NCBI GenBank assembly: GCA_027603945.1
Contig: JADIIU010000141.1
Coordinates: forward strand, 1-31,665
DNA: 31,665 nucleotides
Direction of reading: 5' to 3'
Origin: Terramyces sp. JEL0728
Taxonomy: Eukaryota; Chytridiomycota; Chytridiomycetes; Rhizophydiales; Terramycetaceae
Shown: positions 10,396 through 21,184 of the stretch, one piece after another
Layout: each line of letters opens with the position of its first letter
Position numbering within the stretch: the first letter of the stretch is position 1
The notes under the pieces: generated by a model
Told to the model about the DNA's origin: nothing
Databases searched by the model: none
Seen by the model: the letters and a program-made list of their open reading frames with translations, nothing else
Translations under genes and position numbers: made by a program

Positions 10396-11187
10396 TTAGT
10401 AAATAGCATTATATTTTCGAAGAAAATCATCGCATAAAGCCTCAATAGTTCCTAAGCCAGTCTTCAACTCGTTCAATAGCGGAAGCGGGGATTCAACGAG
10501 AAATCTATCCACAACATGTACATCTTTGCCATTTACCCTTTATTAGCACTATTTACTTGACGGTAGAGTTATTTTTAAGCTGCGATAATGCCTGCTCAAT
10601 TGCGTTTTCAGGATTAACCAAACAATTGACATTTGTAATCATGTTCATATCTTGAATCGCAAAATCAACCGCGCAATCAGTAGGAGAATCCAAAAACTAG
10701 GTAAGACAACGGTTTACAGTAGGATGGTGAACTTTGGGAAACATTAGATTTGGGTTTGGAGCAGTTAATGCGGATATGGCCTGTTGTACCAGGGAAGTCA
10801 AGTGCGATAGCACATCCACCATTCCCTCCACAGATCTCGCGTCTAGTCTCTTTACTAATACGAATGCCATTGAAAGACAGTTGTGGGTTGTCTTGAGCTG
10901 AACCAGATCAATAGGGGAATTGGAGTCGATTTTCATTGTTACTGCGTGTCCCCTGTTATAGGAAGGTGATTTAATGGTGAGCTCTCCTTTTATTATCATG
11001 GTATTCGACAGTGTAATAAATCCTTTCAGCTTATTTGAGCTTGATTAAGACTGGGATACTTTATAGACGAAACTGCAATTGTACACGGTTTAGAAGTAGT
11101 TGTGAGTTCCAGTGTTGCCTTTACGATTGCCTCTAGCTCGTCGATGTACGATTCTACGGTTCCTTGAAACCATGCAGCAACCGTCAT
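10396..11187 (-). CDS. ROGDI: Rogdi/Rav2 homologue
   Basis: Rogdi (yeast Rav2) works with Rabconnectin-3/Rav1 in the RAVE complex, which reassembles the V-ATPase. The spliced protein is 243 aa (human 287). Recognisable parts are LKGFITLSNTMIIKGELTIK (Rogdi has LKGFVTLQGD), a leucine-rich helical middle, NLMFPKVHHPTFLDSP, CAVDFAIQDMNMITNVNCL (matching the family's hydrophobic block after the FSPPLP region) and a C-terminal helix. Introns at 11040-11059, 10697-10717 and 10538-10556 (20, 21, 19 nt). The ATG at 11187 is 56 bases from the divergent CMC2 start and convergent with NCKAP1. Confidence 0.75.
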
Positions 11188-11243
11188 TTTTCAAAAAAAC
11201 AATTTTGAATTTTTTGTTGGGCATAGTTTAATTCAACAGGGAA
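11188..11243. promoter_or_regulatory. 56-bp divergent promoter spacer
   Basis: This is the entire space between the divergent ROGDI and CMC2 start codons. It is A/T-rich, with A and T runs and a TAGTTTAAT stretch. No canonical TATA box is visible. It must serve as a shared bidirectional promoter. Confidence 0.4.
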
Positions 11244-11477
11244 ATGGGGTTTGGAGAAGGATGCGCAGTTGAAAAACAATTTCTAACCACATGCATGTCG
11301 TCTAGAACACTTGTAGAGAAGCTGTTTTCAAAGTGCGATGATTTACAACGGAACTATGAAAGATGCATGGAAAAGCAAGTGGAGCTAAAGATTAAGGATA
11401 ATATGGCCAAGGGAAAAGCACGAAAAGAAAAATGGAGGAAATCGAACGAAGCGCTGGGACTGAAGCCGCCAGTATGA
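11244..11477 (+). CDS. CMC2: Cmc2-like twin CX9C mitochondrial protein
   Basis: Small intermembrane-space protein, imported by Mia40, needed for cytochrome c oxidase assembly. It is 77 aa without introns. Twin CX9C motifs are visible: CAVEKQFLTTC (residues 7-17) and CDDLQRNYERC (31-41), with 13 residues between the two pairs. A basic helix follows (VELKIKDNMAKGKARKEKW). Order and spacing fit Cmc2 rather than Cmc1 or Cox17. The next gene on the minus strand ends 13 bases away. Confidence 0.7.
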   Translation: MGFGEGCAVEKQFLTTCMSSRTLVEKLFSKCDDLQRNYERCMEKQVELKIKDNMAKGKARKEKWRKSNEALGLKPPV

Positions 11478-11490
11478 ATCGAATAAAGCA

Positions 11491-11870
11491 TTATATATAT
11501 CGTTCAACATTCAATGACGACGGATCAATCGTTAGGAGTTTTGCGAATTCTTCATACTGCTTGAATGATCCAATGAGAATGTCCAGCGTCTCGAGGGACA
11601 TGAAGTAAATGCCGTCTTTCACAAGAGCTGCCTGCCTTTCAATCACCTTTTCTAAATTAAGAACAGTCACCATTAGCATCGGTTTGGGATCTTCAAGTCG
11701 CCTGTTTTTCCAGACTGGCTTGCTATCCGATCAATTTTGACATGGAAGACCTGCAGCTCCTCCAATTTTGAGCTATATATGTACCTTTCATGCGGCGACA
11801 GGTATACCCTTCTAGCAGCAAGTCCTTCCACTTTGATTTCTTGCATGGTGGTGAAACTGTTTCTTTGCAT
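11491..11870 (-). CDS. Unidentified small protein
   Basis: I do not recognise this gene. Two open frames can be joined by a GT-AG intron at 11719-11741 (23 nt, with TTGAT as possible branch site), giving 118 aa from ATG 11870. It begins MQRNSFTTMQEIKVEGLAAR, continues with LSPHERYIYSSKLEELQVFH and PVWKNRRLEDPKPMLMVTV, and ends LTIDPSSLNVERYI. The part GIYFMSLETLDILIGSFKQY, followed by EEFAKLL, resembles a stretch of the neighbouring MED15. Upstream there is a second possible first exon: an ATG near 11957, a 19-nt candidate intron, then a frame reading VFVERAANAKKQFHHHARNQ. The N-terminus is therefore uncertain. No signal peptide or membrane segment is seen. Confidence 0.45.
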
Positions 11871-11952
11871 TGGCCGCTCTTTCAACAAACACCGAATTTA
11901 CAATTTTAGGTTTATTCTGTAAAAGTAAAACTAACGTATTTTAAAACATAAA

Positions 11953-14900
11953 TCATTTTTCCAATGCTGAAACGATTACTTGCACAATATCAGACACGCG
12001 CTTGGAAGAATTTGGAGATACATACTCAGATACAAGTTTTGACAAACTGTCTGGACTTTGGGTGGTGGCGAACGATATTAAGCCCTTACCCGATCCTTTT
12101 TCATATATAGATTTGTTTTTAACCGTGATTTGGAATGAAGTATTCTTGTATGTAAATTTGATGCTAGCAGTGTCGTTTGGGGTATTGTTTAAAGTGTACG
12201 TAAGGTTGTGCTCGGTGGAAATGGATTTGAGTTCTGACTCGAGCGAAGAGTGAAACTTTGGTTTCTTTTCACTGTCCTGGAAAAAGTCATCAAATTCATC
12301 TCGTTGACGTTTGTTAGAATTAGAAGTTTCATTTACATGTGACTCTAACAATTCATCCAAGTTTTCATTTTCCAATTTCAAAGATTTTTGTGAGGATGGC
12401 GGCACATAATCAAAATTGAAGAAATCTTGATCGAATGGATCGCCTAAAATTAAATAGCCCGTACCAGTTTCGGTTGGTTCCTCTTTTTTAGTTTCCGGCA
12501 TGGAAGGAAAGTCGTTAAACCAATCATCAGAAGAAGCTGTTTGCGCTGGTGCTGGTGGACGGGGAGCAGCAGGGTTCAAAGGTGCATTAAATTGTGTAGT
12601 CTGAGGAGATCTCGCATCCTGTTGTTGCTGAATACGAGCTGGGTATCCTTGTTGACCTTGCTGGAAAGATGGATTTTGCATATTCATTTGCATATTTGGT
12701 TGTCCTTGATTTGGCATACCATTAAATTGATTACGTTGGGCATTATTAAGTTGATTTCTTTGATTCATTTGAGCCATGGCCTGTTGCTGCATTGGAGTCA
12801 TGTTTGCAGGGATTCCAGGCCGCATTTGCATCATCGCCGCTGGCTGATTCATTGGACTATTAGTTTGACTTTGCATCTTGTTCATCATCACCTGCTGTTG
12901 CAAATTGGCTGCGGCCTGCATTGCTTGAGTGCCTGGCATTCCATTCATACCAGGCTGCAATCCTTGATTTTGCATACCTTGCATGTTAACTTGCTGCTGC
13001 AACATGTTTTGCGGCATTCCCTGCATTTGGTTTTGTTGCTGCATGCCTTGCATAGCATGTTGTTGCATTGGAATGGCTTGTTGCATACCTTGAACATCGC
13101 TCATACTTCCTTGAATATTTTGAGGAGGAATTCCCTGAGGCATGTTTGGAGTGGAAATCTTTGGAGTGTTGGGAGGGATTTTAGGGGTTGGCTCCTTCTT
13201 TCCTTTTGTGGGTTTGGCCATAGTAGTGTTTGGATTGACAACCGGGGATGTTTTTGCTTGGGCTTGCAGAGCATTCTTTCCCATTTGTGGAGACGCCTGG
13301 CCAACTTGACGCTGCATAAACATACTTTGATCAGCACCCATTTGAGCATTTTGCATTTGCATTTGTTGCAGAGCCTGTTGCTGCTGCATCATCATTCCTG
13401 CATTTTGAGGGCGTGCTTGGAATTGGAATTGATTAAATTGTGGGTTTTGCATATTCATCATCTGAGGATTCACTCCCATCATCTGTGACTGATACATTTG
13501 GGGATTAATTTGTTGTCCAGGCTGCATTTGCATTCGCATATCTGGAGACATATTACCATTAGCATCCGGTCTCAAGGGTCTCATTGGAGCCCTATTAAAG
13601 TTTGGATGTGGCATTTGGCTGCTGTTCAAACTCATCAGCTGTTGTTGAATCTGCTGCTGTTGGCGCAGACATTCTTGCTGTTTTTGATTCAAACTTTGCA
13701 TTTGTTCTTGGGGAATGCCTTGGCTTTGCATTAACTGCTGAATCTGTTGCAGTTGCGATGAAAGTTGCTGATTCTTGGCATTTAAAAGTTGGATATGTTG
13801 GATTCGTGTATGCATTGGTTGCTGGTTAACCATTCCTCTTCCTTGGCCGGGTGGAATATTTGGACGAACTTGAGGTGAAACCATCATTCCTGGTCTTACA
13901 TTTGGCGATGCAACCATATTCATTTGATTTTGAGCAACCATAGGGGATCTGTTTTGAGCATTCATAGCTGGCTGGCCCATTAAAGAGTTGTTCACCACAG
14001 GACTTCCCATTCCAGGGATTTGCATATTGGAAAAGTTGGCATTTGCGTTAGGCGGTCTTGGGTTTGCAGCATTAGCTTGAAGACTGGCATTCTGTCCGCC
14101 AGCTCTATTCACCAGTAGCTCAGCATAATGGAAATATTGCTGTAAGGAAGGGAGCAGTGCCTGTAAAGTATCTGGCCTAATGAAAAAAATGTCCTGGTCC
14201 AACACTTCCAGCTGGGCACCAAGCATTTGTTTCTAACGTTAAAAAGAACTCACCATCCCAGTCAACTTTCTCACTTTGTCAAACTCCTTCTCACCACCTT
14301 GTTTCAACAAAGTAGAAATCAGCCCGTCAATTCTCATATAAGTAGGTCTGATTTGTTCCATCTAGTTCAGAAAAATTGGTACCTTTGCAGACACAGAGTG
14401 TTTCTCAGCATCAGTAAGGTTCAAGAGGGTAACTTTCATACCTAATGTAAACTGATAGCTACCTCCAATAACCGTTGGAACTTCATGCTGCTGTCCACCG
14501 TTGCTCTCCGAAATTTCGGCGTTGGCCTCGCTATTTGCAGCATTTGGCTCGGGATTTCCGTTCTGTGCAGTATTTCCTTTTGTAGGAGATGTTGGCAGGC
14601 TTGGGGGAGTTTGTGCAGGAGTCTGTGGTTGAACACTCTGCTTTAAACCGCTTTGTGTAAATGATGGATTATTTGACTGTGATTGAGTGGGGTTAATATT
14701 CATAGAGTTTGCAGAAGACTGAGAATTTTCGTTACTCATTATGTCCAAGTCGAATCCAAATGGATTTTGATTAAACATAGAATCTGTACTATTGTTGGCC
14801 TGAGTAATTTCTGCTGAAGTATCGTTGGAAAGTTTCGATTTTGCCTGGGCTTGATTCTGGTTTGGTTGATTGCCGCCTTGCATTAAGAAGCTTGGAGAGT

Positions 14901-15648
14901 TTTGCTGTAAATTCGGGCTTCCGCTTACTATATTGCCGGGGTTTCCAACTGCCGGAGAACTTGGTTGTAACCCTTGCATCCCTGGGTCAGGAAATTGACC
15001 GTTGCGAATTTGCATAGCCACTAGCATAAGCAATACCGTACCTTTCCTTTGAATATTAGTCAGCTGCTCTTTGATCTTGGATAGGTAGTTTGCCTATTGT
15101 TAGTCCAGCCCTTGTGTGAAATTTAAAGTAATTTCAGCGCTTACCCTCGAATCTGCAGTTTCATATATGTGTTGTTCGACGCTTCTTGCTAAATTATCCA
15201 CTCTGTCTGGAGTGTGATAGCTGGGAGGAAGTGCTTGCTGAACAGCCCTGCCCCTGGAGTTAATTTTGATTTACAGTTGCCCAATGACATGGTGTCTATC
15301 CGTAGCACTCAAATTTGTTCTCCAATCACTTCCAGCCGGTCTAAATTGAGGATTCTGACCAGATAGCTGTGTTTGATTCGGCATCATTTGAGGACTAAAC
15401 TGCGGAACTCCGTTAAACGGCATTCCATTCTGCTGGATTTGTACCATTTGGTCTGATTGCGGGTTTAAATGCATTAATGGTTGCTGCTGTACGAATGGAG
15501 TCATCATATTGTGTCCTTGCTGGGGAAATGACTGTACCTGTGATAGCATCATGGGAGCATTTGAATATTGCTGGTTAGGGAATGGTTGGTACGCTTGTTG
15601 AAATGGTTGATTTCCTGCTGGAAATTGGTTCCCGCTGTCGGAATCCAT
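11953..15648 (-). CDS. MED15: Mediator subunit Med15 (Gal11) with KIX domain
   Basis: Tail-module subunit of Mediator that receives activator signals for RNA polymerase II. The spliced protein is 1186 aa. A Q/P-rich leader precedes the KIX domain at about residues 108-180 (GSDWRTNLSATDRHHVIGQL, then SVEQHIYETADSRANYLSKI and KEQLTNIQRK, as in fungal and animal Med15). Next come Asn/Gln-rich linkers, a helical segment (MEQIRPTYMRIDGL, QDIFFIRPDTLQALLPSLQQ), some 450 residues of Met/Gln/Asn/Pro-rich low complexity, and a folded C-terminal domain ending IVQVIVSALEK. Introns: 15254-15274, 15094-15144, 15021-15041, 14362-14382 and 14233-14253. Four are 21 nt; one is 51 nt. The low-complexity part creates long open frames on the opposite strand that are artefacts. 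Confidence 0.85.
15094..15144 (-). other. 51-nt intron, outlier in size
   Basis: This intron sits inside the MED15 KIX domain between DSR and ANYLSKIK. It has donor GTAAGC and ends GGACTAACAATAG, with a strong branch-like CTAAC. At 51 nt it is 2.5 times longer than nearly all other introns here. The KIX motif fixes both ends, so the size is well supported. Confidence 0.7.
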
Positions 15649-16078
15649 ATTGCACTAGTGTAGGAAAGGGAAAATCAATGTTCGTTTTCGACGCCACAGT
15701 AGTTGACAGCCACTTTGAAAATCCATGATCAATAATTTGCAAAGGAAACTACTAGCCAATTAATCCGGCATAGTATTAGTGTACGAGCTAGTAGTAATCG
15801 CATTTGGGAGGCGGTATTTCCAGAGGCATTCCTGTAAGGCTGTTTTCGTATTGAGCGGTGTTTCAGAACGTTTTGAAACTTGCTAATGTCTAGTGATTCC
15901 ACCGCAGGAAATTGCTTTCGTGATTGTCTGACCGACAGGAATTAATGCAAACTTGGCAATTGAAAGATCACAGAGTTAAAGTCTGCAAGCTATACACATT
16001 GATCTTATTTCTGCAAAATTTATCAGTTGGTGAATGTCCGAAAATCAAACATCCGCAATTATGGTGGAGCTCAGGAAA
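15649..16078. other. 430-bp gene-free spacer upstream of MED15
   Basis: This spacer holds the MED15 promoter side and the 3' end of the next minus-strand gene. I found no open frame with family features, no tRNA boxes that pair into a cloverleaf and no clear snRNA signature. An ACAGAG string near 15970 is not in U6 context. Its length is unusual for this genome. Confidence 0.5.
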
Positions 16079-17632
16079 TTAAACAAGTTTATTAAGTTTG
16101 TCTAATGTATCGCCAACTGAGATTTTTTGATCATAGATACTATTGTTGATAACTTGTCGGAGGGAATCAACAAAAATATCAATCTGGTAGCTTTCCACTA
16201 ATTTCGATGGATATGTGATTAGTATATTCATTCTGTTTTCAAAGACGCAACCAGACAATTGCATTACATGTCTGTTCCCAATCCAAGTAGAGTTGGTACC
16301 AAAGAAATAGTCGTTGACTGGTATTTGCTTACTCCAATCTGGCTCGCCTAAATATGATAGCAAAAGCGAATAGTCGCGTCTGAGATTTGGCGAAGCTCTA
16401 TGGATGTACTCATCTATCAGCCAGGCTGGCAAAAGTTGAAATAACCCTTCATATAAAGAAATACTGTCTCTGCACTTGTCGATATGCTTGGTCATTGCTG
16501 CTACTTTATCCCAAAAGTGATTCCTGTTTGAAAGTTTATACATGAATTCCGAAAATATTACACTGCAATTCCCAAGTGAGTTTTTCGAATTTCCCAATGC
16601 TTTACGCTTATCTAGAACGACAGTATAATTTTGATAGTTTGGAACCCTAGGTTCCTTTAGTAATTTAGGAAAATAGAAAAACACCATCATAATTACCGAG
16701 CATGTGAACCAAGCGGTGGATTCCATTCCGAATTCTGCACAGAGCGCTACCATAAATGCAATCGGTATGATTTTGAACAGTGATGCAAAAGAAGATGGCT
16801 GTACTTTTTCTGTCTTCTTTGTGAGGGTATTAATCATCCCTCTATACGAGGCTAAAAGCACAACCAGCAAATATGCGGTGGTACTAGAGTTGGTGTTTTT
16901 GACTTCTTCTCTGATCGCGTTCAGTTCTTTTGGAGTCAACGCAATCAATTTGCATTCAGTCTTCACATCGCTCATTTCGAATGATTCCAGGGTAGCGGTT
17001 TCAGTTCTGGGTCTGCCATAAAATACAGTTTTTGCCGACTTTTGAAAGTGTTGATAAACCAGCCAAAGCGAAAAGACAAAGTTATTCAAGTTGAATGTCT
17101 TTTGGTTAGTAGGTTGCGTAATTATTGCAGGCAGAGTTACAATGCTCTCCCGCAAACTGCCAAAATCCAATTGTCCTCTTGAACTGAGGGCCAGATTTGC
17201 CAGGAATTGCTTTAGGATAAAAGATGTGCTGAACTCGTCCAAAAGTTGGAATTCCGAAGTCAATGATACGTATAATGTGATAACCTGAAGGTTTTCCTTG
17301 ACCCACATCTTGCCTTGTATCACTCGAAGTCTCCATCCCAACCGAGATTGAACCTTTTCGTTCAACTCTTCTCGAACGAGAGTCTCCATCGAAAAAGCCT
17401 TTGCTGCGTCCTGAATTTTGTATTCCAATGGCAAATCCTCTACTTTTTTTGCAACCAACACGCTGGAAGCGTTTCCGTAAACCAAGTGAGGGTGATCAAC
17501 GACTGTCTTACATAGAGCCGAGATAAAAACATGATGTTCAAACTTTGAAGATGCTTCTAAATCTAACGACACCACTCCTACATTTATCGGCAGCCCTGTT
17601 TTCGAGTTTGCTCGCATGATCGTTTCTTCCAT
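16079..17632 (-). CDS. Condensation/acyltransferase-like protein with degenerate active site
   Basis: The single exon encodes 517 aa. The layout resembles the chloramphenicol-acetyltransferase-like superfamily (WSD1, alcohol acetyltransferase, peptide condensation domains). It has an N-terminal lobe with ISALCKTVVDHPHLVYGN, then LTSEFQLLDEFSTSFILKQF where the HHxxxDG catalytic motif is expected. The C-terminal lobe has NDYFFGTNSTWIGNRHVMQ and VESYQIDIFVDSLRQVI. The usual catalytic histidine appears replaced (SEFQLLDEF), so activity is doubtful. Two hydrophobic stretches (YLLVVLLASYRGMINTL and PIAFMVALCAEFGM, followed by FTCSVIMMVFFYF) suggest membrane association, as in lipid acyltransferases. 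ATG 17632 is the first in frame; the frame stays open upstream to about 17690 without another ATG. The family call is tentative. Confidence 0.4.
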   Translation of the reverse strand: MEETIMRANSKTGLPINVGVVSLDLEASSKFEHHVFISALCKTVVDHPHLVYGNASSVLVAKKVEDLPLEYKIQDAAKAFSMETLVREELNEKVQSRLGWRLRVIQGKMWVKENLQVITLYVSLTSEFQLLDEFSTSFILKQFLANLALSSRGQLDFGSLRESIVTLPAIITQPTNQKTFNLNNFVFSLWLVYQHFQKSAKTVFYGRPRTETATLESFEMSDVKTECKLIALTPKELNAIREEVKNTNSSTTAYLLVVLLASYRGMINTLTKKTEKVQPSSFASLFKIIPIAFMVALCAEFGMESTAWFTCSVIMMVFFYFPKLLKEPRVPNYQNYTVVLDKRKALGNSKNSLGNCSVIFSEFMYKLSNRNHFWDKVAAMTKHIDKCRDSISLYEGLFQLLPAWLIDEYIHRASPNLRRDYSLLLSYLGEPDWSKQIPVNDYFFGTNSTWIGNRHVMQLSGCVFENRMNILITYPSKLVESYQIDIFVDSLRQVINNSIYDQKISVGDTLDKLNKLV

Positions 17633-18026
17633 GTTGGATGACGCGTGAATAACGAAAGAATACGACAGGAGTAACCTCACTAGTGTTGCAAATCATTGGT
17701 ATTTAGTTTGAAGATGAATAAGCCTTTGGTAAAGTAATATCCAACTAGCTGGTCCCTAATACTAATGTGACCTCAGAGAATCAGCACCAACTTATTGACT
17801 TTTTCAATATTAACAAGAGGCTTAATGCCATGCTTCAGAAATGAACAATGGAGTAATTAAGTATTCCAAGTGCAAGATTGCAGTTATATCAGGCGTGGGA
17901 GTCAACGCAATTCCAATTGAGTAATGAAAAGATTGTTTTTGCGTTTGTGGGGTGAATCCAGTTTCTGGACTTTTTTGAATTTCCAGCAAAATTTTTCCTT
18001 TTTTCAATTTCAAAAGGTTGGCTGTA
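17633..18026. other. 394-bp divergent intergenic region
   Basis: Lies between divergent starts of the acyltransferase-like gene and the ankyrin gene. The minus strand carries an open frame at 17822-18160 (112 codons, GTG start, no ATG) that overlaps the first exon of the ankyrin gene. I see no family motif in it. Otherwise the region is A/T-rich, with no RNA gene or TATA box that I can support. Confidence 0.4.
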
Positions 18027-21000
18027 ATGGAAAAATCAGTAATATCTTCACTAAACAAGCGTACCCCAGATAACAACCCACCTATTGAATCTCCTATAAA
18101 AGGGACGGTTACTAGCAGTCCATTAACAGACGTGGTCGAACTTGAAGATACACATTTCACGGAAGAGTCAGGTTAGTTGTTTTTCACAATATAGACTCTA
18201 GCGAATCAGAAATTATTGATACAGAAATCAAATACAGAAAAGAGAAGCAGCGCAAAGCCTGGGAACAAGCTCAAGTTGATCAATATTTAAAACTAACGAG
18301 AGTCAAAGGTTCTGACTCAAGCAAATCCTCACTAGAAAATGCTAAAAAGATACGCCATAAAGATGAAAGAGGTAAGTTCAAACAGTGATCTACTTTGGAA
18401 CAGATTGACAATAGTGAACAAGTCCAGGCGAGACTCAGTCAACACCGAATCAGGAACTAATACTCCTGTTGAGACGGAAGAAGGGATTATTCTCCCAGAC
18501 AGAAAAAGACCAGTTCCGTTTTCTGCAGTAAATTCTCAGGATAGATCTGGAAGAACGCTAATATTTAAATATGCGTCGAGGGGTGATTATGCGACTTCAG
18601 AAGCATTACTCAAGGCTGGGGCTTCTCTAAGAATAGCAGACTATGCTGGCTGGACTCCACTCCACGAAGCTTGTTTGGAAGGACACGCAGATATCGTCAC
18701 GTTAATGTTATCTTTTGATGCAGATGTAGATGCTCCAGGCGACGAAGGTGATACCCCATTGCATGATGCTGTTGGAAATGGACATTATGATGTTGTAGAG
18801 ATATTATTAAAGCACGGCTCATCGATCGACATTCCAAACGACAAAGGGCAGACTTCTGTTGAATTTGCGATAGAGAAAGCACAAGAGGCTCGTGATGATG
18901 ATGTAATATGTATTAACGCTAGGAAAGTGATTCGAAACACGGGAGATCTAAAATAGCGGAAGCAGACAAAATTGTAAAGTTACTAATTGAATGGAAAGAG
19001 ATGACCGCCAAAGTGGTTGAAAGGGATAGTTCTGGACAAACTGTGCTGCACAAAGCATGCGAGGCTGGTAATTTAGACGAAGTCTCAAAGCTTTTGATGT
19101 ATGGCGCAGATATTACGGCAGTTGATCTTTCAAATTGGACCCCATTACACAACGCAGCACTAAACGGACATTCAGATATTGTGGGGCTATTGTTGAATTA
19201 TGGAGCAGATGTAGATCCATTAGGCTTGAATAATGAAACGCCATTACACGACTCTGTAGCGAATGGGCATTACGAATGCGTGTCCGTTCTGTTATCGTAT
19301 GGAGCCGAGACGTTCCGAAAGAACAATGATGGAAAACTTCCACTGGATTTAGTGCCAGAAAAGAACTCTGAAAAGATTTCAGAGATGTTAAAGAAACCGC
19401 TAGAGTATTGGCAGCCACTGAAGACTCCAGAATATTACCCCAGATTATTGGCAACCTGTGATTCAATTTCTAAAACACCAAAAATATCGAAAAAGAAAGT
19501 AGAAAAAGAAAAAATCAAAGAAACCCCAAGGCAGGCTAATTCTTTTGCTTGGGGAGGCTTGGACAGCTCAGCTGGACCTTTTGAATCATCTAGAGAAGAG
19601 AAAAAATTCAAAGCTCTATGGAAAACAATTGCCAAACAAAGTGATACCCCTGAGACTGGAAAATACACGGAATCAAAGAGAGATAGTTTGGATAATCAGG
19701 AACAAAGCCATAGCAGGCGATCTCCCGCCATATCAGAGCCTAAGCATCTTCCAACAACGGATAGCAGTCATGAGGGTAGAGCAAGACATTCCAGCGTCGA
19801 CCCAGAAAGTCTCTATAAAACCTCGGAAATACCAAGAAAGAGGTCTCAGAATTTTGAAAGCGAAGAGCCAAAAAAGATTAAAAAGTAACCGTGTATTTAA
19901 TTCAGGGATTCGGCGAAGCATCTGACTACTCCAGCTAAAAAAGTAAAAGGTATTTTTGTCTTGACGCAGAAAAAGGGAAGCTGCCAGACACAAGCAAAAG
20001 TTTAACCCAGCATTCTGAAAGAAAGCCAAAAACCGAGCATTTTAATATGGAAAAGACACCGCAGCAGAAGCAAATTTCAAAACTAGTGTCGCAGAATTCA
20101 GTATCTTCACTTAATTCCTCGGTCGATCAACATAGCGTAGAAAGGAATGATGAAGTGAAAATCTCAAAGAAAAAAAAGAGGTTTACGATATCCGGATATC
20201 AAAAAGCAGGGGAAGAAGAAGACTCCAACCAAGAACTGATACAGAAAAGCGAAACTAGTGCCAAAGTTGATAATACCCTGGAAGGAAATCCTAAACATAC
20301 AATTCAATCGGAAACAAAGTCAGCGCCAGCAGAAAGCGAATCTCTGCGCAAAAACGATGAGAAGCCAATCAGCCCAACCCTTAAACCTCCATCTATTCCT
20401 AATACGAAGGCGGAGGGAGCGGTTGCAAGCGATAAAGTAAGGTCGCCGCCAAAGCTGAGAGATAAACTAATGGAAATGGAAAACTCGAATCAGATACCAG
20501 AAACAGTCAAACAGAAAACAATGGCGCCGGTGCAAACTTCAAAAAAGAGACTGGTGGAAAATATTGAGAATTCTGCGGGGCCAGTAAGGATAAATGAAAA
20601 ACCCAAGCCGGAAACAAAAATAACAGAACCAGTTAAAATAGATTTGAACGTCAAGCATTGTTTACCACTATGTGCGTATCACAAAACACAATCCGGTACA
20701 TATTACAACCCCCCAAGTGATATATGGGGTCATGTACCGAAACCGTTACATTCCAAAGTGTTTATTGATCTTCAATTGGCAATTCTGTTTGGGTTCAAGT
20801 CCGGAAGACAGCTACTAGAGAAATTTCCGCTCTTATCCACTCGAGTAGCAACTACACAGGAGAAATCGGCGCTCGAAACGACAATCCTATCCAAAAGATT
20901 ATTTCAATCAATGTCCCAAACACTTGACAAGTCATACCTACCGTCTGCAATAATAGATGGACAAGAGTATCTGAAACTCGTAGATTTAGATATTCACTTA

Positions 21001-21153
21001 ATATTCTGGAATGAAGATTTGTACAATATCCTATCAGCTAAATTCAAGCAACTAAAGTCTAGTGATTTCATTCAAGATCTAGAGTGGCCTGAAGTACAAG
21101 AGATTCGACAACATTATGTTCATAAATTAAAGCGGTTTAAAAGTATGAAATAA
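18027..21153 (+). CDS. HOS4: Ankyrin-repeat protein resembling Hos4/ANKRD11
   Basis: In yeast, Hos4 is the ankyrin subunit of the Set3 histone-deacetylase complex; ANKRD11/12 are animal relatives. The spliced protein is 999 aa. A charged N-terminus is followed by ankyrin cluster 1 (about residues 151-258: GWTPLHEACLEGHADIVTLM, GDTPLHDAVGNGHYDVVEIL) and cluster 2 (305-415: NWTPLHNAALNGHSDIVGLL, NETPLHDSVANGHYECVSVL). Then come 400 residues of basic, disordered sequence and a folded C-terminal part with CAYHKTQSGTYYNPPSDIWG. The GDTPLHDAVxNGH wording is typical of Hos4/ANKRD11. Introns: 18172-18194 (23 nt), 18372-18414 (43 nt; an alternative 19-nt choice at 18385-18403 also keeps frame), 18903-18922, 19885-19905 and 19950-19969. 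ATG 18027 is the first in frame. Confidence 0.65.
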
Positions 21154-21184
21154 AACACTGTATTGACTCTTACACGATAAAAAA

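Noticed and set aside
12541..13488. 315-codon open frame on the plus strand, rich in His, Leu and Ser
   Set aside because: It is the antisense reading of the Met/Gln/Asn-rich part of MED15. Such CAG/CAT-type codons leave the opposite strand free of stops, and the product has no family features.
15960..15990. ACAGAG string as a U6 snRNA core
   Set aside because: The surrounding bases lack the conserved U6 AGC triad, the internal stem-loop and a T-run terminator.
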